This document shows, piece by piece, positions 6,417 through 12,031 of a DNA stretch of 12,031 bases (position 1 is the stretch's first letter; every line of letters begins with the position of its first letter). The notes beneath the pieces are model-generated. The model was not told the origin of the DNA. It saw nothing but the letters and a program-made list of their open reading frames with translations, and ran no database searches. Source of the DNA: an uncultured bacterium (GTDB lineage Bacteria; Actinomycetota; Coriobacteriia; Coriobacteriales; Coriobacteriaceae); contig CAJMPE010000046.1 in NCBI GenBank assembly GCA_905215275.1, positions 1-12,031 on the forward strand, given 5' to 3'. Position numbers and translations under genes: made by a program.

Positions 6417-6442
6417 AAAAAGAGGGCCCCGAAGGACCCTCT
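6417..6442 (-). terminator. Intrinsic terminator after the LacI gene (UUCG loop)
   Basis: On the minus strand AGAGGGTCC (6442-6434), loop TTCG, then GGGCCCTCT (6429-6421) make nine pairs (one G-U) capped by a UUCG tetraloop and followed by TTTT (6420-6417). It isolates the regulator transcript from the sugar operon that follows on the same strand. Confidence 0.9.
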
Positions 6443-6508
6443 CTTAGTAGCGTTAGATATGGCTGCCTTAGCGAGCTTTGCCGCCCTGCGCCCCGGCGTT
6501 TTCTTCGC

Positions 6509-7519
6509 CTAGATCTCGCACACGCTCTGGCGCTCGACAAAGTAGGTCGACACGGCCGTCTTGCAGGTATAGCTCTTGGGGTTGCGGATGTTGCCCACCA
6601 GGCGACGCACCGCGATCTCGCCCACCTCGTGCTTGGGAACATGCACCGTGGTGAGCGGCGGGTTGGAGAAGGCGCCCAAAGACAGGTCGTCAAAGCCGAT
6701 GATTGAGACATCCTCGGGCACGCGAATACCGTGCTCGTTGAACGCGCGCATGGCGCCCACGGCGAGCACGTCGTTCTCGGCAAAGAAAGCCGTCGGCAGA
6801 TCGTCGCGCGAGACGTTGTCGAGCCACACGCCCATGTCGCGATAGGCACCCTCGAGCGTGGTGCCCAACGTGACACGCCATGCCGGATTGGCCTCGAGGC
6901 CCGCGTCCTCAAGCGCTTGGCGATAGCCGCGCTCGCGGTCCTTAAAGTTGCGGATCCGAAGGTCGCCCGCCAGATAGCCGATTTGCCTGTGGCCTTTCTC
7001 GATAAGGTAGTCCACGGCGCGCAGCACCGAGTCGGTGTTGGCAATGACTACGGCATCGAAGTACTGACGATCGCTCCAGCCATCGAGCACGATCAAGTGG
7101 GCGGCAGCGTTGGCGAACAAGGCATAGTCTTCCTCACCCAGCTCGGTACCCATCAGCACGATGGCGGCCGACGGGTCGGCGATCAGGCCCTCGACCTGCG
7201 GGCGCACGGCGTCCAGGTCGCTAAAGTCGAGCGAGACAAAGCTCGTGCTCATGCCGTGGCGACGCGCCTGGCGCTCCACGCCCTCGATGACCGCGGGATG
7301 GAAGGTGCTCTCGTCCAGGATGGCGCCCGTCTTGCGCGCAAGCACAAACTGGATGCTCTCGAGCTGCGTCGACTGCTGATAGCCAAGCGACTGCGCGCAC
7401 TCCAGGATGACCTTGGCGGTCTCCTCGCTCACGCTGCGCTTGCGGTTGAGCGCGTTGGACACGGTTGCGGGCGAAAAGCCGGTAATGCGGCTGATCTCGC
7501 GGACGCTTGCTTTAGCCAT
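6509..7519 (-). CDS. LacI-family transcriptional regulator
   Basis: A 336-residue DNA-binding repressor with the canonical layout: an N-terminal helix-turn-helix (SVREISRITGFSPATVSNAL, residues 5-24), a hinge around 45-57, and a periplasmic-binding-protein-like effector domain (GYLAGDLRIRNFKDRERGY, AFFAENDVLAVGAM, VSIIGFDDLSLGAF) ending in the typical STYFVERQSV. The frame extends to 7591, but the start at 7519 is chosen because MAKASVREI begins exactly as LacI proteins do and AGGGGGAA lies just upstream. It has its own promoter (perfect TTGACA) and terminator. The effector pocket probably binds a sugar or sugar phosphate of the pathway encoded downstream. Motifs shared between its own upstream region and that of the isomerase suggest it represses both. 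No such motif was seen in front of the ribokinase pair. Confidence 0.95.
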   Translation of the reverse strand: MAKASVREISRITGFSPATVSNALNRKRSVSEETAKVILECAQSLGYQQSTQLESIQFVLARKTGAILDESTFHPAVIEGVERQARRHGMSTSFVSLDFSDLDAVRPQVEGLIADPSAAIVLMGTELGEEDYALFANAAAHLIVLDGWSDRQYFDAVVIANTDSVLRAVDYLIEKGHRQIGYLAGDLRIRNFKDRERGYRQALEDAGLEANPAWRVTLGTTLEGAYRDMGVWLDNVSRDDLPTAFFAENDVLAVGAMRAFNEHGIRVPEDVSIIGFDDLSLGAFSNPPLTTVHVPKHEVGEIAVRRLVGNIRNPKSYTCKTAVSTYFVERQSVCEI

Positions 7520-7592
7520 CGTTCCCCCTAGTAACGGCCGTGGCGGAGCATCGGGCTCGATGGCTCGGCAAATAAACGACCGCAAATTCAAT

Positions 7593-7615
7593 CTAAACAG
7601 AGTAGTAAATGTTTA
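7593..7615. promoter_or_regulatory. Candidate autoregulatory LacI operator
   Basis: CTAAACAG (7593-7600), five bases, then the near-palindrome TAAATGTTTA (7606-7615). The same two modules occur in front of the isomerase gene at 6313-6336. Here the near-palindrome overlaps the proposed -10 of the LacI promoter, as expected for autorepression. Inference from shared motifs and position. Confidence 0.5.
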
Positions 7616-7639
7616 TGAGCTAGTTTAGCCTGTTGTCAA
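7612..7639 (-). promoter_or_regulatory. Promoter of the LacI-family gene
   Basis: On the minus strand a perfect -35 TTGACA (7639-7634) is followed after 16 bases by CATAAA (7617-7612), a 4-of-6 match to TATAAT; ATAAAC gives a 17-base alternative. The leader to the start at 7519 is about 85 bases. It lies just after the nucleoside-hydrolase terminator. Confidence 0.6.
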
Positions 7640-7683
7640 GCGAAGTGGCACGACTATTCCCCCAACGGGCACATTTACTCGGT

Positions 7684-7713
7684 AGCTAAAAAAGCCCCGT
7701 CCCAAATTGACTA
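7684..7713 (-). repeat. Copy 2 of the 30-bp GGGACGGGG terminator-arm repeat
   Basis: It matches 1278-1307 at 28 of 30 bases on the opposite strand. A shorter shared core (ATTTGGGACGGGGC plus six Ts) also occurs on the minus strand at 1339-1358. Here it supplies the 3' arm and T-tract of a working-looking terminator. Confidence 0.7.
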
Positions 7714-7726
7714 CATGGGGCGGGGC
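7688..7726 (-). terminator. Intrinsic terminator after the nucleoside hydrolase
   Basis: On the minus strand GCCCCGCCCC (7726-7717) pairs over a 13-nt loop with GGGACGGGGC (7703-7694), nine of ten positions, followed by six Ts (7693-7688). It lies 11 bases after the nucleoside hydrolase stop. Confidence 0.85.
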
Positions 7727-7737
7727 GCGGAAATCTA

Positions 7738-8712
7738 TTAACCCAGGACGCGGGCCATGCGCGCCTTGAACTCGGACAGGAAGCGCGGGGCGTCGACGGT
7801 CAGCGCCACGAGTGCGCTCTTGTCGGGGTCGGACAGACGGCGCTCATCGCAGATGGTGCGACCGCGGTACTCGCCCAGCAGATCAACACGCAGGTTGCAG
7901 CCGAGCGCGCCCACGAGCGTGGGATCAATCGCCACGGCAACCGCCAGCGGATCGTGCAGCGCGCAGCCACCCAGGTAGGGGGCGTTCATCTCGTACGAGC
8001 CAATGTAGTGCTCCACCATACTCGCAAACGCGCAACCGGCCATGGTGCCCGAGCCCGTCCAACCGGCAATGTCGCGACGCGTGAGCGCCACGCGATGCGT
8101 CACATCCAGACCCACCATAGTGAGCTTGCGGCCCGAGCGCAGCACCGCGTCGGCTGCCTCGGGGTCGCTCGCCATATTGGCCTCGGCGCCCGCGCTCACG
8201 TTACCGGGCACGGTAAGGGCGCCGCCCATCACGACCACGCGGCCGATGGACATCATCGCCGCCGCATCGCGCTCCAGGGCGAGCGCCAGGTTGGAGAGCG
8301 GGCCAGTCGCTACGTAGACCAGATCGGGACCATAGGTGCGCGCGGCATCGATCAGATAATCGACCGCAGCGTTGCCGTCGGCCGAGGTCGCCCCCACCGG
8401 CTCGTAGGGCGACGCGGGCACGCTCGCGCCGCCGATGCCGTTCTTGCCGTGAATGAGCGCGGTGGACGCCGGCGGCGTATAGGGCTCAGTCGCCTGCAGA
8501 GGACGGTCGGCACCCAGGTACACCGGAACCTCGGGGCGACCCAGCAGATCGAGCACCGCCAGGCAATTGTGCGCCGATTGCTCGACGCGCACGTTGCCAA
8601 AGCACGTGGTGATGCCCACGAGCTCCACCTCGGGGCTCGCGATGGCATAGGCCAGCGCCATCGCATCGTCCACTCCCATATCCAGATCAAGGATCAGCTT
8701 CTTGATTGCCAT
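7738..8712 (-). CDS. Inosine-uridine-type nucleoside hydrolase
   Basis: This enzyme hydrolyses the N-glycosidic bond of ribonucleosides to give free base and ribose in the cytoplasm. The 324-residue length fits the family. The N-terminal Asp cluster that binds calcium and activates water reads LILDLDMGVDDAMAL, with D9, D11, D15 and D16 retained; the proline of the usual DxDPGxDD is Met12. VATGPLSNLALAL (134-146), VVVMGGAL (159-166) and the C-terminal H253-D254-P in CALHDPLAVA are the other conserved blocks. It is 30 bases after the ribokinase stop, with GGAG upstream of ATG 8712, and ends in a strong terminator, so the two are one transcription unit: hydrolase releases ribose and kinase traps it. 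Base preference (purine, pyrimidine or non-specific) cannot be read from sequence. Confidence 0.92.
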   Translation of the reverse strand: MAIKKLILDLDMGVDDAMALAYAIASPEVELVGITTCFGNVRVEQSAHNCLAVLDLLGRPEVPVYLGADRPLQATEPYTPPASTALIHGKNGIGGASVPASPYEPVGATSADGNAAVDYLIDAARTYGPDLVYVATGPLSNLALALERDAAAMMSIGRVVVMGGALTVPGNVSAGAEANMASDPEAADAVLRSGRKLTMVGLDVTHRVALTRRDIAGWTGSGTMAGCAFASMVEHYIGSYEMNAPYLGGCALHDPLAVAVAIDPTLVGALGCNLRVDLLGEYRGRTICDERRLSDPDKSALVALTVDAPRFLSEFKARMARVLG

Positions 8713-8742
8713 TGTTCTACTCCGCTTCTCCGTCTTTATCGT

Positions 8743-9705
8743 TTAACCAAACCAATGTTCAACTTCGGCGCGCGTGGGAATCGATTGCTGAGCGCCCAGG
8801 CGCGACACCGTCACTGCCGAAGCGCGAGCACCCGCGGCCATGCACTCAAAGAGCGGCAAGCCTTCTAGTCGAGCCGCCGCCAACGCGCCGATAAACGTAT
8901 CGCCGGCGGCCGTGGTATCGACTACCGCACTCGAAAGTGCCGGCATGCGCAGCAGCTCACCGCCATCGCCGAGCGTAACTGAGCCGGCGCCGCCCAGCGT
9001 GATGACCGCGGCGCCGGCGCCCTTGGCAAGCAGGGCTTTGAGCGCGGCGACGCAGCTCTCATCGTCCTTGGACAGGATACCCGTCAGCACCTGGCACTCG
9101 GTCTCGTTGGGGCAGACCAAGTCGGCCGCAGACCAGACCTCCGCAGGCAACTCACAGGCAGGCGCTGGATTAAAGACCGTATAGAACCCCAGCTCGTGAG
9201 CGCAAACAAGCGCATCGGCCGTCGCTGCAAGGTCACATTCACCCTGGGCGATAAAGACGCTTCCGGCAGCCGGGGCAATCTCGCTGGCGTCGCCGTCGAG
9301 CTCATGGGCCACCAGACGCCTCAACGCGCAGGCAACGTCCGCGCCCGCAAGCGCATGGTTGGCGCCCGGTGACAGTATGATGCGGTTGTCGCCCTCGCAG
9401 CGAATGATGGTCGCCGTTCCCGTCTCCACGTCATCGCGATGCACTACAAAGTCACAGTCCACGCCGGCGTCTTGGAGCCCCACCACGAGCGACGCGCCGA
9501 ACGCGTCGCGACCGACCGCGCCGATCATGTGCGTGCACGCGCCCATACGCGCGGCAGCTACAGCCTGATTGGCGCCCTTGCCGCCGGCGTTGGTGATAAA
9601 CCCGCTGCCGCCGACGGTCTCGCCCGCACGCGGTATGCGCTCGCACGCCACCGAAAGGTCCATGTTCATGCTGCCGAACACCGCAACGATGCCGCGATCT
9701 GCCAT
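8743..9705 (-). CDS. rbsK: Ribokinase (PfkB family)
   Basis: It phosphorylates ribose (or a close relative) at O5 with ATP, producing ribose 5-phosphate for the pentose-phosphate and nucleotide pools. The 320-residue protein has the PfkB signatures: GSMNMDL at the N-terminus, NAGGKGANQAVAAARMG (39-55), NPAPA (179-183), PNETE (199-203) and the anion hole with catalytic base D269 in VDTTAAGDTFIGALAA (262-277). The start at 9705 has GAGGAGG well placed upstream. It leads the ribokinase-nucleoside hydrolase unit and diverges from the acyltransferase on the other strand. The block around 145-165 (SVFIAQGECDLAATADAL) is somewhat off the common ribokinase form, so a related substrate is possible, but the nucleoside hydrolase partner makes ribose the natural choice. 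No ribose transporter is in the window. Confidence 0.9.
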   Translation of the reverse strand: MADRGIVAVFGSMNMDLSVACERIPRAGETVGGSGFITNAGGKGANQAVAAARMGACTHMIGAVGRDAFGASLVVGLQDAGVDCDFVVHRDDVETGTATIIRCEGDNRIILSPGANHALAGADVACALRRLVAHELDGDASEIAPAAGSVFIAQGECDLAATADALVCAHELGFYTVFNPAPACELPAEVWSAADLVCPNETECQVLTGILSKDDESCVAALKALLAKGAGAAVITLGGAGSVTLGDGGELLRMPALSSAVVDTTAAGDTFIGALAAARLEGLPLFECMAAGARASAVTVSRLGAQQSIPTRAEVEHWFG

Positions 9706-9892
9706 GGAAACCTCCTCGTCTGCAGGCTTTGCGCCCGCCGTCGACCGTCGATTGTGCGCTCTCGCACCCCCTATAACTTTAGTTCACTTTGATGTGGACG
9801 CGTGCTTGAGCTTGCGCCAGCAGCAAGCATTCACAGGAGCAGGCAGCTACAATGAATACGTGCTGATTATTCTCGTCATTGGATGATGTTTT
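9706..9892. other. Divergent intergenic region between ribokinase and acyltransferase
   Basis: These 187 bases should hold both outward promoters. For the plus-strand gene TACAAT (9848-9853) is a good -10, but no clear -35 lies 16-18 bases upstream. For the minus-strand gene only an AT-rich patch (TATAACTTTAG, 9771-9781) stands out. A small inverted repeat (CTTGC/GCAAG, about 9811-9826) is present. No gene or RNA was recognised. Confidence 0.4.
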
Positions 9893-12031
9893 ATGGAACA
9901 ATTCTCGCAATCGGGCTCGCGCGGTCGACGCCGCACGGGCAACGAGCCGGCGCCGCACGAACGCGTGAAGAGCGAACGCCGTGCCAACGAGCCGCGACGC
10001 ACCACGAGCCCCCATCGCGCTTCTGCCAACAACGCGGGCCGCGCCAACACTCCCGCCGAGGAGCAGACGCCTGCTCGCCCTAAGTCCCGCTACATCCCTG
10101 CCCTTGACGGCCTGCGCACGCTTGCCGTCGTCGCGGTGGTGCTCTATCACCTCAACCTCACGTGGGCGCAGGGCGGTCTGCTCGGCGTCACGATCTTCTT
10201 TGTGCTTTCGGGCTATCTGATCACGCGCTTGCTGCTCAACGAAGTCGCTAAGACCGGACGCATCGACCTCAAGAGCTTCTGGATTCGCCGCATCCGTCGC
10301 CTGGTCCCCGCCGTGGTGACCGTCGTGGTGGTGACCTGCGCGCTGTGCACCGTCTTCAACCACGTGATGCTCACCAAGATGCGCCCCGACATCCTGCCGT
10401 CGCTGCTGTTCTTCAACAACTGGTGGCAGATTGCCCAAAACGTCTCGTACTTCAATGCTCTGGGCGACCCCTCGCCGCTCACGCACTTTTGGTCGCTTGC
10501 CATCGAGGAACAGTTCTACCTGATTTGGCCGCCACTGCTGTTTGCCATGGTATCCATGCATGTGAGCAAGCCCAACACGCGCCGCGTGGTTCTGGGCTTG
10601 GCTGCTGTCTCCGCCATCGCCATGATGGTGCTCTATAACCCCGCCGCCGACCCCAGCCGCGTGTACTACGGCACCGACACCCGTGTGTTCTCGCTGCTGC
10701 TGGGGGCCTGGATGGCCTTTATCCCCGATCGCGACCTGGCGCCGGTGCGTCTCGCTCGTCGTTTGGGGCTCAATCGCCTGGCCGGCGCCGCCAAGCACGG
10801 CAAGAACGCCGAGGGCAAGCCTGGCGAGAAGGCCGACGAATCAGCCGAGACCGCCCCGGCACAGCCGAGCGCCCTCGTGCGCTTTTGGTCCTCGCCCGCA
10901 TCCATCGATGTGTTGGGCGTCGTGGGTCTGGCTGGCCTTGCCGCCATGGTCGCGCTCACCAACGGCTACACCGCGTTCCAGTACCGCGGAGGCACGCTGC
11001 TGTGCTCGATCCTCACGCTCATGGTCATCGCAGCCTGCGTGCAGCCCCAGGGAATGGTTGCCCGCGCGCTGTCAGCCGAGCCGCTCGTGTGGGTTGGCAA
11101 GCGCTCGTACAGCATCTACCTGTGGCACTATCCGCTGCTGCTCCTCATGAACCCGGTCGCCAACATTAACGACACGCCCTGGTGGCAGTATATCTTGCAG
11201 GTACTTGTGGTGGTCGCCGTGGCAGAGTGCTGCTATCGCTTTATCGAGACGCCATTTAGAAAGGGCGCCTTTGGGCGCACCGTATCCGAGTTCCGCGACG
11301 GCACCGCCACGCCCGCCAACTGGGTACGCGCGCACGTCCCTGTCTGCGCAGCCTACACTGTCGTACTGGTCGTTGCGCTGGGCGGTCTGATCTTTGTGCC
11401 GGAGACCTCCGCACTGAGCGGCGAGGGCGCCGAAGTTCTGAACAAGGAAGCCAAAAACACCGCGCCCACCGACCAGCAGGCGGCCGACGACACCGACAAG
11501 GACAACGACGGCTTCCCCGATGGCTCCTACGACCTGTTGATGATCGGCGACTCCGTGTCGCTGCGCGCCGTTGATTCCTTTGACGGCGTGTTCCCGCACA
11601 GCCATATCGATGCCGAAAAGGGCCGCCAGTTTGATGCGGGCCGCGCGACATTTGAGGGCTATATCCAGCAGAACCTTGCCGGCAAGATCGTGGTCTTTGC
11701 CCTGGGCACCAACGGTTTGGTAACGGACGCCCAGGTCGACGCGATCATGGCCGACGCCGGCGAGCAGCGCATTGTCGTGTTTGTAAACACGCGTAGCCCG
11801 CAGCCGTGGGTCGGGTCCACAAACCAGGCCATCGCCAACGCCGCCACGCGCTACAAGAATGTACGCGTTATCGACTGGTACGGGCACAGCGCCAACCGCA
11901 ACGACCTGTTCGACGGCGACGGCACGCATCTGTCGGCCACCGGCGTGACCGAGTACCTCAGCCTGATCCACGATGCGGTCAAGAAAGACCTGCCTGTGCA
12001 CCCCGAGGACCACGTCAACGATCCGCAGCCG
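9893..12031 (+). CDS. Membrane acyltransferase-3 with SGNH esterase domain, OatA-like (3' end cut)
   Basis: 713 codons, open to the window edge. Proteins of this build move an acyl (usually acetyl) group from the cytoplasm through a multi-pass membrane domain to an extracellular SGNH domain that acylates peptidoglycan or another surface glycan. A basic cytoplasmic tail (about 1-62) precedes the acyltransferase-3 domain, which opens with YIPALDGLRTLAVVAVVLYH (67-86; conserved H86) and carries FWSLAIEEQFYLIWP (199-213) and SYSIYLWHYP (405-414). A charged loop (about 300-328) interrupts it. After the last membrane helix, MIGDSVSL (S554), LGTNG (N607) and DGTH (D676, H679) give the full SGNH catalytic set. 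A DxDxDxDG calcium-site-like motif sits at 533-540. ATG 9893 has only a weak GGAT upstream, but an in-frame stop at 9884 excludes anything earlier. It could act on polysaccharide rather than peptidoglycan. Confidence 0.88.
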   Translation, partial: MEQFSQSGSRGRRRTGNEPAPHERVKSERRANEPRRTTSPHRASANNAGRANTPAEEQTPARPKSRYIPALDGLRTLAVVAVVLYHLNLTWAQGGLLGVTIFFVLSGYLITRLLLNEVAKTGRIDLKSFWIRRIRRLVPAVVTVVVVTCALCTVFNHVMLTKMRPDILPSLLFFNNWWQIAQNVSYFNALGDPSPLTHFWSLAIEEQFYLIWPPLLFAMVSMHVSKPNTRRVVLGLAAVSAIAMMVLYNPAADPSRVYYGTDTRVFSLLLGAWMAFIPDRDLAPVRLARRLGLNRLAGAAKHGKNAEGKPGEKADESAETAPAQPSALVRFWSSPASIDVLGVVGLAGLAAMVALTNGYTAFQYRGGTLLCSILTLMVIAACVQPQGMVARALSAEPLVWVGKRSYSIYLWHYPLLLLMNPVANINDTPWWQYILQVLVVVAVAECCYRFIETPFRKGAFGRTVSEFRDGTATPANWVRAHVPVCAAYTVVLVVALGGLIFVPETSALSGEGAEVLNKEAKNTAPTDQQAADDTDKDNDGFPDGSYDLLMIGDSVSLRAVDSFDGVFPHSHIDAEKGRQFDAGRATFEGYIQQNLAGKIVVFALGTNGLVTDAQVDAIMADAGEQRIVVFVNTRSPQPWVGSTNQAIANAATRYKNVRVIDWYGHSANRNDLFDGDGTHLSATGVTEYLSLIHDAVKKDLPVHPEDHVNDPQP

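Noticed and set aside
7520..7591. 24-codon upstream extension of the LacI-family protein
   Set aside because: LacI proteins begin just before the helix-turn-helix, as the ATG at 7519 does with its own ribosome site.
9779..10798. Minus-strand open frame of 339 codons opposite the acyltransferase
   Set aside because: Antisense shadow of the acyltransferase-3 domain; composition (His, Gln, Arg runs) is typical of a non-coding frame.
11072..12013. Minus-strand open frame of 313 codons opposite the SGNH domain
   Set aside because: Antisense shadow; the plus-strand frame has the complete SGNH catalytic motifs.

Overview
The window is GC-rich, densely coded bacterial DNA, with strong Shine-Dalgarno sites (AGGAGG-like), UUCG-loop and GGGACGGGG-type intrinsic terminators, and long spurious antisense frames typical of high GC. 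The gene style and the GGGACGGGG terminator repeats suggest a Coriobacteriia gut actinobacterium, most likely Collinsella or a relative. This is inference: there is no rRNA or other phylogenetic marker here. No tRNA, CRISPR array, IS element or phage gene was seen, and no intergenic stretch exceeds 300 bases.

Layout. Everything from 1 to 9705 is on the minus strand; one plus-strand gene diverges from it at 9893. In minus-strand transcription order: (a) ribokinase (9705-8743) and nucleoside hydrolase (8712-7738) form a compact nucleoside/ribose salvage pair closed by a terminator. (b) A LacI-family regulator (7519-6509) has its own promoter and a strong UUCG terminator. (c) A sugar module follows: L-fucose-isomerase-like protein (6250-4850), transketolase N-terminal subunit (4847-4011) and transketolase C-terminal subunit (4018-3080), tightly packed with a 2-bp gap and an 8-bp overlap. 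A 174-bp spacer holding a long imperfect hairpin separates these from a GlpK-like FGGY kinase (2905-1415). (d) luxS (1262-774) follows behind a structured intergenic region and has its own terminator. (e) A DUF4867-family, cupin-like gene (638 to beyond position 1) is cut by the window edge. On the plus strand, a large membrane acyltransferase with an SGNH esterase domain (OatA-like) runs off the right edge.

How it fits together. Isomerase, FGGY kinase and split transketolase make a logical non-oxidative route: aldose to ketose, ketose to ketose phosphate, then C2 transfer into the pentose-phosphate/glycolytic pool. The enzyme-class logic matches the known D-apiose transketolase pathway (apiose isomerase, apulose kinase, AptA/AptB), but the substrate here cannot be read from the sequence and no transporter lies in the window. 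The LacI gene and the isomerase promoter region share the same short motifs (TAAATGTTT and CTAAACAG), which suggests autoregulation plus control of the sugar module.

Most worth a second look: the unassigned sugar pathway, the shared LacI operator motifs, the overlapping hairpins between the kinase and luxS, and the long hairpin inside the sugar operon.
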